Both the position numbers and the translations under genes were made by a program. From the NCBI RefSeq assembly GCF_014648255.1, contig NZ_BMQT01000001.1, positions 372,001-436,000 of the forward strand: a stretch of DNA of 64,000 bases. The letters are read 5' to 3'. How positions within the stretch are numbered: the first letter of the stretch is position 1; the number at the start of each line of letters is the position of its first letter. Shown here piece after piece: positions 54,271 through 63,379 of this stretch. Under the pieces are notes generated by a model. It saw nothing but the letters and a program-made list of their open reading frames with translations. It was not told the DNA's origin and did not search any database. The stretch comes from Nocardioides albus. Its GTDB lineage: Bacteria; Actinomycetota; Actinomycetes; Propionibacteriales; Nocardioidaceae.

Positions 54271-54728
54271 GAGAGCACGAATCCGTACGTCTCCCCGCCA
54301 CCCTCCTCGGAGAGGACCATCTCGGCCTCGCCGACGAGCCCTTCGAGGCCACCGGTGCCGAGCCCGGGGACGACGGTGAGGTGGGAGCGCACGGTCTTGT
54401 CGGCGTACGTCCCGCTGATCCGCCACACGCACGAGCCCTCTTGGCCGGCGATGGAGCCGGTGAACTGCTCGTACGCCTCGAAGATCGCGCCGCCGGCGGG
54501 GTTGCCGTAGGCGCCGATCATCCGCGCCACGCCCGTGCCCTGGATCTCGCCGGTGTAGGTGTAGTCGGTCTCGGCGGTGGTCAGGCCGCGGTGGGGGATG
54601 TAGACGTCGTCGCCCATCTTGGTGCCCTCGCCGTCGATGTCGACGTAGGCCGCCTCCTGCCAGCGCGCGACGGTCATCGTGGTGCTGGCCTTGTTGCTGT
54701 AGGTCTTGTCGGTGCTCTGTTCGCTCAT
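54255..54728 (-). CDS. DUF3224 family protein
   Basis: A 157-aa beta-rich protein of the DUF3224 family, seen in the strands ATTMTVARWQEAAY, YTGEIQGTGVARMI and the closing YGFVLSYDWS. Function is unknown; the lipocalin/allene-oxide-cyclase-like barrel is a common guess. No signal peptide. It is divergent from the AraC gene (63 bp apart) and likely controlled by it. Confidence 0.85.
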   Translation of the reverse strand: MSEQSTDKTYSNKASTTMTVARWQEAAYVDIDGEGTKMGDDVYIPHRGLTTAETDYTYTGEIQGTGVARMIGAYGNPAGGAIFEAYEQFTGSIAGQEGSCVWRISGTYADKTVRSHLTVVPGLGTGGLEGLVGEAEMVLSEEGGGETYGFVLSYDWS

Positions 54729-54791
54729 GGGTCCACCCTGTCGCGGAAGCAGGGGCGCGCGATTGAAGGAACGCGCCATATCGTTGGCGGC

Positions 54792-55589
54792 ATGGCTGGC
54801 GACGCGGAGAGCAGAGGCTATCCGGACGCGATCGTGCGGCCGGTGACGGCGGCACGGACGATCACGACGGAACGGTTCGCGGTGTCCCCGGCGCTCGCAG
54901 GACACGTCGACTACCACTGGTACGTCGGTTGGGATCTCGAGCAGCCGCACGACCAGCAGATCATCCCGCAGCCCCGGATCCACATCGCGGCCGAGGACGG
55001 CCGCCTGCTCGTGCACGGCATCGGGCGCAGGCCGTTCCGGCGCCACCTGACCGGCCGCGGGCACACGCTCGGCGTCTCGTTCCTGCCCGGGCTCTTCCGT
55101 CCCGTGCTCGGCAGCCGGGTCAGCGCCATCGCCGATCAGGTCCTCCCCGCCCAGGAGCTGCTGGCCGTCGACGACCGGCCGGTGGCGGACCAGATTCTCG
55201 CCTCCGACGACCCTGCCGAGATGGCTGCGGCGTTGGAGACCTACCTGCTGGCGGTCGGTCTCCCCACGGACCCGGTTGCCGAGGACGTTCGCCGTTGGAT
55301 GGCCCTCGCCGAGGACGACCGCTCGATCACCCGCGCCGAGCAGCTCGCCGAACGTGCCGGGCTGAGCCTGCGCTCGCTGCAGCGACTGTTCAGCGAGTAC
55401 GTCGGGGTCGGCCCGAAGTGGGTCGTGCAGCGGTTCCGCGTGCTGGAGGTCGCCGCCCGCGCCCACTCCGGTGACGTCGACTGGGCCGCGGTGGCGGCAG
55501 AGCTGGACTTCAGCGACCAGGCCCACCTGGTGCGCACCTTCCGCGACGTCGTGGGACAGCCGCCGGCGACGTACGCCAAGGATCTGTAG
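54792..55589 (+). CDS. AraC-family regulator
   Basis: A 265-aa regulator with an N-terminal cupin-less DUF6597-type domain (HVDYHWYVGWDL, IHIAAEDGRLLVHGI) and a C-terminal AraC double helix-turn-helix (SLRSLQRLFSEYVGVGPKWVVQRFR and FSDQAHLVRTFRDVVGQPP). It is divergent from the DUF3224 gene, its likely target. A perfect hairpin follows its stop. Confidence 0.9.
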   Translation: MAGDAESRGYPDAIVRPVTAARTITTERFAVSPALAGHVDYHWYVGWDLEQPHDQQIIPQPRIHIAAEDGRLLVHGIGRRPFRRHLTGRGHTLGVSFLPGLFRPVLGSRVSAIADQVLPAQELLAVDDRPVADQILASDDPAEMAAALETYLLAVGLPTDPVAEDVRRWMALAEDDRSITRAEQLAERAGLSLRSLQRLFSEYVGVGPKWVVQRFRVLEVAARAHSGDVDWAAVAAELDFSDQAHLVRTFRDVVGQPPATYAKDL

Positions 55590-55634
55590 TTGTGAAGCTG
55601 AGAGTGACCCATAGACCACTCTCAGCTTCACAAC
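55589..55634. terminator. Perfect 18-bp hairpin between AraC and XRE genes
   Basis: Arms 55589-55606 and 55617-55634 are perfectly complementary around a 10-base loop, directly between the stop codons of two convergent regulator genes. It should terminate both. Confidence 0.8.
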
Positions 55635-56462
55635 TCACTGACCGGCAAGCTGCGACAGCCCGTCCGCTGACGGCGAGCCGGGCTCGGCCCGGTAGAGCAC
55701 CAGCCGCTGGCTGGTCTCCGGCAGCACCATCGCCTCATAGGAGAGGTCCAGCCGCCCGGCCACCGGATGCCGCAGTCGCTTGATGCCATAGCCGCAGTCC
55801 ATCACCGGATGCTCGGCCCACAGCTCGGCGAACAGGTCGCTGCGCTGCACGAGCTCGCCGACCAGGCAGCTGAGGATGTGGTCCTCGGGGTGCAGCCCGG
55901 AGGAGTAGCGCAGGAAGCCGACCAGCTGCAGCCCGGCGGCGCCGGGGTCGACGAAGAGCTCGGGCCCCTCCGGCTCCAGGAAGAACCGACGGACCAGGTT
56001 GGGGCGCATCGAGCGATCCGCGTAGGGAGCGTCGAAGTCCAGCCCGTGCCCGTAGATGCGGTGTCCGAGGTCGTTCCAGGCGAGCACGTAGTTGGCGTGG
56101 TCGACGATCAGGGCCGGACCCGGGTAGTCCATCAGCATGGCGACCGCGCTCGGCCGGGGCTCCTCGTCGCGGGCCCTCCCCGGGCCCGGCCCGGCCGGGC
56201 GGGCGAGTCGGCGCAGGTGGTCGTGCTCCTCGGCGCTCAGCCGCAGTGCACGGGCAAGCGCGTCGATCACCGAGTCGGAGGCGTTTTGGTGGTCGGACTG
56301 TTCCAACCGGGTGTAGTAGGTCGGCGAGACACCGGCGAGCATCGCCAGCTCCTCGCGCCGCAACCCCGGCACCCGTCGGGCACCGTAGGAGACCACGCCC
56401 GCCTCCTCCGGGCTGATCGCCGCCCGTCGGCTCCGCAGGAACTCGCCCAGCTCAGTCGTCAT
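55635..56462 (-). CDS. XRE-family regulator with MmyB-like domain
   Basis: A 275-aa regulator with an N-terminal Cro/C1 helix-turn-helix (GLRREELAMLAGVSPTYYTRLE) and a C-terminal MmyB-like ligand domain, which in relatives binds fatty acids. It is divergent from the MFS transporter across a 118-bp region and probably represses it. Confidence 0.9.
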   Translation of the reverse strand: MTTELGEFLRSRRAAISPEEAGVVSYGARRVPGLRREELAMLAGVSPTYYTRLEQSDHQNASDSVIDALARALRLSAEEHDHLRRLARPAGPGPGRARDEEPRPSAVAMLMDYPGPALIVDHANYVLAWNDLGHRIYGHGLDFDAPYADRSMRPNLVRRFFLEPEGPELFVDPGAAGLQLVGFLRYSSGLHPEDHILSCLVGELVQRSDLFAELWAEHPVMDCGYGIKRLRHPVAGRLDLSYEAMVLPETSQRLVLYRAEPGSPSADGLSQLAGQ

Positions 56463-56580
56463 GGTCTCTATAGTGCCGCCGAACCGAGGTTTCTTCCTGA
56501 CCCTGTCAGTGCTAGGCACGCGGAGGGATGGCAAGACAGGTGTCTGGCTGGGGCACCTCGACCGGCGGACCGTTGAGCCC

Positions 56581-57996
56581 ATGACCACCACAACCCAGGC
56601 CGAGCCCGTACGCAAGGCCACCATGACTCGCGGGCAGCTGCTGGTGCTCCTGCTGCTGCTCGCCTCCCAGTTCACCCTCACCGTCGACTTCTCGATCCTC
56701 AACGTGGCGCTGCCCACCGTCGGCGCCAGCCTGGGCTTCGCCGAGGCCAACGTGCAATGGATCGCCACCGCGTTCGCGCTGAGCGCGGCCGGCTTCACGT
56801 TGCTCTTCGGCCGGATCGGCGACTACGTCGGCCGGCGCCGGGTCTTCATGATCGGCATGGTCGCGCTCGGTGCCGCCTCGCTGCTGGGCGGGGTGGCCAC
56901 CTCGCCCGAGCTGCTGCTCACCGCCCGGGTCGCTCAAGGTCTGGCGACCGCTGCGGTCACTCCGGCGGCACTCTCCTTGCTCACCGTCTCCTTCCCCGAG
57001 GGGCCGCTGCGGCAGCGTGCGCTGGGGCTCAACAGCGTGGTGATGTCGACCGGGTTCACTGCCGGGGCGGTGCTGGGCGGCGTACTCACCGATCTGCTGT
57101 CGTGGCGCTGGGCGTTCCTCGTCAACGTGCCGATCGCGTTGCTGGTGGTCGCCGTCGCGCCGTTCGTGCTGCGTGACTCCGCCGACCGGGAGCGGTCGCG
57201 GCTCGACCTCCCCGGCGCCGTCCTGGTGACCTCTGGGCTGTTGGCGCTCGTCTACGGTGCGACCCGCCTCGGCGAGGCCGGCATCACCGATGCGTGGGGG
57301 CTGGCCGCGATCGCCGTCGCGGTGGTGCTGCTGGTGGCCTTCTGGCGGGCCGAGTCCACCCACCCGCACCCGCTGGTGCCGCTGCAGATCCTCACCCGCC
57401 GGACCGTCGGTTTCGGCAACATCGCCGGCTTCGCGACGTTCGCCTTCGAGTCCTCGCTCGTCTTCGTGCTGACGATGTATCTCCAGCATGTCCTCGACCT
57501 CAACGCCCTCCAGACAGGTCTGATGCTCGTCGCGATGGGCCTGGGGGCGATCATCGGCGGGGCCGTGGGGCCGCGCTTCATCGAGAGCTTCGGCGTCCGG
57601 AACACGGTGGCGGGCGGCCTCGCCCTCCAAGCCGTGACCACCGGAGCGCTCGTCCTGATCGGGCCCTCGGTCGGCTGGCTGTGGTTCATCGGCCTGATGA
57701 ACTTCGTCGGCGCCATCGGACACGTCGCCGCGATCGTCGGGTTCATGGTCGCCGCGACCTCCGGGCTCCCCGACCACGAGCAGGGACTGGCCACCGGGCT
57801 CGCGATGATGACGCAGCAGGTCGCGATCGCGCTCGGCATCCCGATCATGTCCACGGTGGCCACCGCCGCCGGCGGCGTCGCATCGCTCGGGGCACTTCAG
57901 GTGGCGATCGGTGTCAACGCCGCCCTCGTTCTCGTCGCCGCGGCGCTGGTGGCCGGTGGGCTTCCGATGCGCCGTCCGGTGGTGGAACCCGCCTGA
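56581..57996 (+). CDS. MFS transporter, DHA2-type drug/proton antiporter
   Basis: A 471-aa integral membrane protein with about 14 hydrophobic helices. Motif A is visible as GRIGDYVGRRRVF, and motif C as the GAVLGGVL-type helix 5. This DHA2/EmrB-like architecture exports drugs, dyes or fatty acids. ATG 56581 is the clear start. Divergent from the MmyB-like XRE regulator. The stop lies inside a hairpin shared with the convergent DUF1684 gene. Confidence 0.9.
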   Translation: MTTTTQAEPVRKATMTRGQLLVLLLLLASQFTLTVDFSILNVALPTVGASLGFAEANVQWIATAFALSAAGFTLLFGRIGDYVGRRRVFMIGMVALGAASLLGGVATSPELLLTARVAQGLATAAVTPAALSLLTVSFPEGPLRQRALGLNSVVMSTGFTAGAVLGGVLTDLLSWRWAFLVNVPIALLVVAVAPFVLRDSADRERSRLDLPGAVLVTSGLLALVYGATRLGEAGITDAWGLAAIAVAVVLLVAFWRAESTHPHPLVPLQILTRRTVGFGNIAGFATFAFESSLVFVLTMYLQHVLDLNALQTGLMLVAMGLGAIIGGAVGPRFIESFGVRNTVAGGLALQAVTTGALVLIGPSVGWLWFIGLMNFVGAIGHVAAIVGFMVAATSGLPDHEQGLATGLAMMTQQVAIALGIPIMSTVATAAGGVASLGALQVAIGVNAALVLVAAALVAGGLPMRRPVVEPA

Positions 57997-58066
57997 ACCC
58001 GGGCGTTCGTGCTGCTGAGCTCGGCTTCCCGCCGCCGCTCAGCAGCACGAGCTCGTTTCAGGCGGG
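57988..58066. terminator. Two-part hairpin across the ends of two convergent genes
   Basis: Inner arms 58008-58020 and 58037-58049 (13 bp, perfect) and outer arms 57988-57997 and 58057-58066 (10 bp). The outer arms are the last codons of the MFS and DUF1684 genes, both reading ...PA-stop, so the terminator is built into coding sequence. Confidence 0.75.
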
Positions 58067-58855
58067 CATCTTCTCCCCGGCCTCGACCGCAATCGACAGC
58101 CGGTTGGCGGCCGGCGGAAGCGGACAGGTCGCGTGAGCGGTGTAGGCGCACGGCAGGTTGGTCGCGCGGTTGAAGTCGATCAGCACATCGCCCTTCGCGT
58201 CGGGCGCCTCGACGGAGAGCGAGCGGGTGGCGGCGTACGTCGTCCGGCCTGAGGTCCCGTCGCGGAACAGCACGTGCAGAGAACCCGGGGCGGAGCCGGG
58301 GAAGGCGATCAGCCTGTACGCCGCCCCGTCGACCTCGAACTCGATCTCGCCGACAGCCTCGTAGACGTGCTCCAGGCCGTCGACGACCGAGCCCACGGTC
58401 GTGGGCACCGGTGGGTCGTAGGCGACGAAGCGACCCTGGATCGCCCATCGCGGGTCGGGTGCGTAGGCCTCGGTGCCGCGGTAGCCGGTCAGGACCGGGT
58501 TGTCGGGATGGCGAGGGCGGATGATGGCGCTGCCGCCTCGGTTGGCGATCTCCACCGCCGCGTCGCCGAACAGGGCGGTGACTCCGCCGCCTTCGTCGAT
58601 GACGCCGAACGAGTGCCGGCCGGTGATCTCGACGCCGTCGACGACCAGCGACTCCCCCGGGGCCAGCGAGACCACGATGCCGTCCTGACCGCTCGACCAG
58701 GCGCCCGGAACGTCGACGTACATCTCCGGCTCCTCGGCGAGCCAGCGCATCGAGGTGATCGCGAGGAAACCGTGGGCCGAGGCCCGCTTCCTCTCGTGCT
58801 CCTCGTGCCACGCCGCCCACTCCTGGGCGAAGACATCGGTATCGGTGACGGTCAT
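58058..58855 (-). CDS. DUF1684 family protein (paralogue 1)
   Basis: A 265-aa soluble beta-rich protein of DUF1684. The signature is the C-terminal LIDFNRATNLPCAYTAHATCPLPPAANRL. The N-terminal helix (EWAAWHEEHERKRASAHGFLAIT) is conserved too. The function is unknown. A second paralogue lies at 61570 with the same architecture. There is no signal peptide. The gene lies downstream of guaB. Confidence 0.88.
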   Translation of the reverse strand: MTVTDTDVFAQEWAAWHEEHERKRASAHGFLAITSMRWLAEEPEMYVDVPGAWSSGQDGIVVSLAPGESLVVDGVEITGRHSFGVIDEGGGVTALFGDAAVEIANRGGSAIIRPRHPDNPVLTGYRGTEAYAPDPRWAIQGRFVAYDPPVPTTVGSVVDGLEHVYEAVGEIEFEVDGAAYRLIAFPGSAPGSLHVLFRDGTSGRTTYAATRSLSVEAPDAKGDVLIDFNRATNLPCAYTAHATCPLPPAANRLSIAVEAGEKMPA

Positions 58856-58961
58856 GGGTCCTCCCGGAAGGCTCAGAATGCTGGCACCGGATTGAACTCC
58901 GACCGGTCCGGATTCGTGCCCGAATTCGTCACATCGTGATCATCTCGTCGCACGAAATGGG

Positions 58962-58993
58962 ACGAGCCCCGGATCGGTGGATCCGGGGCTCGT
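58962..58993. terminator. Hairpin terminator after guaB
   Basis: A perfect 14-bp stem (58962-58975 and 58980-58993) with a 4-base GGTG loop lies just past the guaB stop on the minus strand. Confidence 0.85.
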
Positions 58994-59004
58994 GTTGTTG
59001 CAGG

Positions 59005-60513
<1,509 letters not shown>

Positions 60514-60586
60514 CTACGGCCCTTCCCCAGGGATCGGCGAAACGGCGAGACTTCTCAGGTGTTTCCGGCACACCTGTGGTGTTGCC

Positions 60587-61498
60587 CTACCGGTCCAGCG
60601 GCCTGAGATCCCGCACCGGCACCTTGACGGTCAGCAGATCACCGGCCATCCGGATCCGGCCGCGCATGCCGGCAGCGAGGACCATGGGCAGCACGGCCTG
60701 GTTGTCGGAGTGGGTGGTGACCAGGATCTCGTCGGCGCCCAGCATGTGCGCCAGCTTGGCGGTGTCGACCAGCAGCCGGGTCCCGATGCCGCGGCGCTGC
60801 CACGCCGGGTCGACGCGCAGGTTGATCTCGCGGACGTTCTCGTCCCCCTCGGTCGGCCCCAAGACCTCGCCGATACCGACAGCGACCCCGTCGATCAGGG
60901 CGGAGACGGTCTCGCCGGTGACGACGAGATCGGGGGTGCTTCCGGTGCCGAGGCGACGTACGGGCGGAGTGGTGCCGATCGCCGCCGACTCGCGGCTTCG
61001 GTCGAGGACGTCATTGAGCAGGTCGGCCATGGCGGCGCCGCGGGCGTGCTCGGTGGCGGTGAAGGGGGCCGTACGGTGCAGCTGCACGTCGACGTCGGCG
61101 ACCCGCAGCTCCATGGTGTCGTGGACGACCCCGGGCGGGGCCTCTGCCTCGGCGTCGAAGAGGTGCGCGACGACGTCCGGGAACGACATCGGCCGCTCCA
61201 GGATGTGCCGGCAGGCCTGTACGTAGCGGGTCGGCTGGTCGGCCAGAGCCGCCTCGTTGGCGGCCTGGATGACGGTGTCGTCGCCACCCGATGCGGCGAT
61301 CAGGTCACAGATCTCCGCCTCGCCCCAGTCCTTGGGCGTACGCAGCACGAACTCGTCGGTCACCTGCGCCAGCCCGGGGAAGATCTGCATCCCCAAGATG
61401 TTGACCCCGGCCTTGCCGCAGCGCTGCGCGAGCACCGCCAGCGCACCGGGTCGGTCCGGCAGCGTCGTACGCACTCTCCACAAGATCGTCCCCGCCAT
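60587..61498 (-). CDS. ACT-GNAT fusion (amino-acid-regulated acetyltransferase)
   Basis: A 303-aa two-domain protein. Residues 1-75 form an ACT domain (WRVRTTLPDRPGALAVLAQ and GVNILGMQIF), the amino-acid-binding fold. Residues about 175-300 form a GNAT domain with the acetyl-CoA loop QRRGIGTRLL (Q234-G239). ACT-GNAT protein lysine acetyltransferases whose activity responds to amino acids are known from Micromonospora, so this may link amino-acid supply to protein acetylation. The middle segment (80-160) is of unknown fold. Its substrate protein cannot be named. Confidence 0.88.
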   Translation of the reverse strand: MAGTILWRVRTTLPDRPGALAVLAQRCGKAGVNILGMQIFPGLAQVTDEFVLRTPKDWGEAEICDLIAASGGDDTVIQAANEAALADQPTRYVQACRHILERPMSFPDVVAHLFDAEAEAPPGVVHDTMELRVADVDVQLHRTAPFTATEHARGAAMADLLNDVLDRSRESAAIGTTPPVRRLGTGSTPDLVVTGETVSALIDGVAVGIGEVLGPTEGDENVREINLRVDPAWQRRGIGTRLLVDTAKLAHMLGADEILVTTHSDNQAVLPMVLAAGMRGRIRMAGDLLTVKVPVRDLRPLDR

Positions 61499-61569
61499 GG
61501 CCCTAGTCTGCCTGGTTCGCTGTTTCTGGTCCGTTACGCACGGTTAAACCTTGGAGCCGGCTGCGGGTC

Positions 61570-62364
61570 TCAGTCGGCGGGTGGGCGCGGCGGGGTCTGC
61601 TCGCCCGCTTCGACGAGCACGTCGATGTGGTTGCTGGCGGGCGGGAGCGGGCAGGTGGCGTGGATCGTGTAGGCACAGGGCATGTTGGCCGCGCGGTTGA
61701 AGTCGAGGACTGCCTTGCCGTCGGCGGGCGGCTCGACGGCGAGCTGACGGCAGGCGGCGTAGGTCGTCACCCCGCTGGTCTCGTCGGTGAACAGCAGCCA
61801 CAGCTCGTCGTCGCCGCCGTCGAAGGCGATCAGCCGCTGCGGGCGACCACCGACCTCAAAGGCCACCTCCCCCACGGCGTCGATGACGCTCGAGCGGCCC
61901 TCGACGACGGAGCCGACCGAGATCGGCCGGCTCGTCTCGTAGGCGGTGAAGTCGGCGGTCACGCGCCACGCCGGGTCCGGAGCGTACGTCGGTGTGCCGG
62001 TGTAGTCGCGCAGGAACGGGCCGTCGGGTTGCCGAGGCCGGAGCACCGGGGTGCCGAAACGGTCGGCGACCTCGACGGTCCCGGCGTCGAAGGTCGCGAC
62101 CACCCCGACAGGATCGACGTGCCCGAAGACGTAGCGACCGGCCAGGGTGGTGCCACCGAGCTCGAGCCACTCGCCGGGGCCGAGCTCCACGACGGCGCCC
62201 TCCGGGGCGTTCGACCAGGCCCCCGGGATCCCGGGGAACCGCTGCGGCTGCGCGCCGAGCCAGTGCAGGCCGGTGATCGCCAGGAAGCCTTCCGGGCTTC
62301 TCAGCTCGGCCTCCCGCTCATCGCGCCACTGTTGCCACGCCTGCTCGAAAGTCACGCGCCGCAC
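61570..62364 (-). CDS. DUF1684 family protein (paralogue 2)
   Basis: A 264-aa member of DUF1684. It shares the C-terminal block (LDFNRAANMPCAYTIHATCPLPPASNHI) and the N-terminal helix with the paralogue at 58058. GTG 62364 or GTG 62355 may be the start. The gene lies 71 bp downstream of the ACT-GNAT start on the same strand. Unknown function; both copies keep the CAYT and CPLPP blocks, so neither looks decayed. Confidence 0.85.
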   Translation of the reverse strand: MRRVTFEQAWQQWRDEREAELRSPEGFLAITGLHWLGAQPQRFPGIPGAWSNAPEGAVVELGPGEWLELGGTTLAGRYVFGHVDPVGVVATFDAGTVEVADRFGTPVLRPRQPDGPFLRDYTGTPTYAPDPAWRVTADFTAYETSRPISVGSVVEGRSSVIDAVGEVAFEVGGRPQRLIAFDGGDDELWLLFTDETSGVTTYAACRQLAVEPPADGKAVLDFNRAANMPCAYTIHATCPLPPASNHIDVLVEAGEQTPPRPPAD

Positions 62365-62421
62365 TCTACAAAGATCTGCGTTGCCAGGTCTTGCAATAGT
62401 CGCCGACTTTTACCCTCGGCT

Positions 62422-63240
62422 TCACCCGCGGGGCGTCTGTGCCTTCCTGTGGACCGTCGCCAGCAGGCGGATCGCGCCGCGCGCTGCGGTGGCCAGGACG
62501 AGGTACCAGATCGCGGCCACTATCAGCAGCGGGATGATCAGATGGTTGCGCTCCTCGAGCGCCTGGACGACCCCGAGCAGGTCGGTGACGGCGAGCACCG
62601 AGACCAGGCTGGTCGCCTGGAGCGTCGTCACCAGCAGGTCGCCGAGCGCGGTGAGCCGGTCGCCGCCGGAGAGAGCCCTCGCTGCGTACGCTCCCAGCGC
62701 CAGCGCCAGCCCGACGATCGCCGCATGGACCGGTGTGACCAGCCGGACCGTGTCGATGTGCACCCCCGGGATCCCGAAGGTGATGTCGGGAAAGACCAGC
62801 GCGATGTTGCTCCACAGCAGCAGGTGGACGAGCACCGGGATGCCGCCGAAGATCCAGACGTACGCCGCCGCGACACTGCTCAGCACCGGGTTCGCCGTCC
62901 GCTCCATCCTGCCCAGGACCAGCCCGAGCGCTGAGGCCAGGGCGAAGACCAGCACGGTGAGCCGGAGGGTCAGCCAGACCCCGGCGAGGACGTCAGGATG
63001 GAGCAGGTGGCCGACGACCGCGCGCGGGAGCAGGTTCTCGTTGGTCGCCAGGCTCCACAGGAGCCTCAGGAGAAGGAGGCCGACGAGGGCAGCGATCGCC
63101 CATTCGACTGTGTTGATCTCGACACGCCTCCGCCTAGCGGCTCCGGCGGCTCGACCAGCGGGCTTCCCGTCGGTCGAGCCGCGAGCGCTAGCGAGCGTGT
63201 CGAGACCAACACGGTCGTCGTCGGCAGCCGTCTCGGTCAT
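62422..63240 (-). CDS. Amino-acid ABC transporter permease with repeat-encoded N-terminal segment
   Basis: A 272-aa permease of the polar-amino-acid (HisM/GlnP) family. It has five or six hydrophobic helices, with GVWLTLRLTVLVFALASALG as a typical first helix of the core, YVWIFGGIPVLVHLLLW and a late RLLATVHRKAQ. Residues about 9-45, before the first helix, are encoded by the dispersed repeat at 63106-63215. ATG 63240 gives a normal start immediately outside the repeat. No ATPase or binding protein is adjacent, and the neighbour upstream in the transcript is not a transporter gene, so the partners are elsewhere. Confidence 0.8.
   Translation of the reverse strand: MTETAADDDRVGLDTLASARGSTDGKPAGRAAGAARRRRVEINTVEWAIAALVGLLLLRLLWSLATNENLLPRAVVGHLLHPDVLAGVWLTLRLTVLVFALASALGLVLGRMERTANPVLSSVAAAYVWIFGGIPVLVHLLLWSNIALVFPDITFGIPGVHIDTVRLVTPVHAAIVGLALALGAYAARALSGGDRLTALGDLLVTTLQATSLVSVLAVTDLLGVVQALEERNHLIIPLLIVAAIWYLVLATAARGAIRLLATVHRKAQTPRG
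63106..63215. repeat. Dispersed palindromic repeat, copy D (inside a coding region)
   Basis: Left half 63106-63161 is 55/56 identical to 7087-7142. The right half (63171-63215) carries the inverted GGTCGAGCC and GTGTCGAGACCAACAC arms. The halves are in the opposite order to copy A, so the pair may be alternating units. It lies within the permease coding region and keeps the reading frame. Confidence 0.85.
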
Positions 63241-63305
63241 CGCCGTGAACCCTGGCGTCACCCGGTGACCAGGAGGTTTCGGACAGCTGGTCATTCGCTG
63301 AAATC

Positions 63306-63373
63306 GCCGAGTCGGCGCATCCGACCCCTCTCGCTCGCTTCGCGAGATACGGGGTCAGATGCGCCGACTCGGC
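63306..63373. terminator. Long hairpin after the LVIVD-repeat gene
   Basis: Arms 63306-63328 and 63351-63373 (23 bp with one mismatch) surround a 22-base loop that itself has a TCTCG/CGAGA stem. It starts 7 bp past the LVIVD-gene stop on the minus strand and probably terminates it ahead of the permease gene. Confidence 0.75.
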
Positions 63374-63379
63374 TATCTC

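Noticed and set aside
56581..57996. A secondary-metabolite cluster around the MFS exporter
   Set aside because: No synthase, condensation or tailoring enzymes surround it beyond a single methyltransferase under another regulator.
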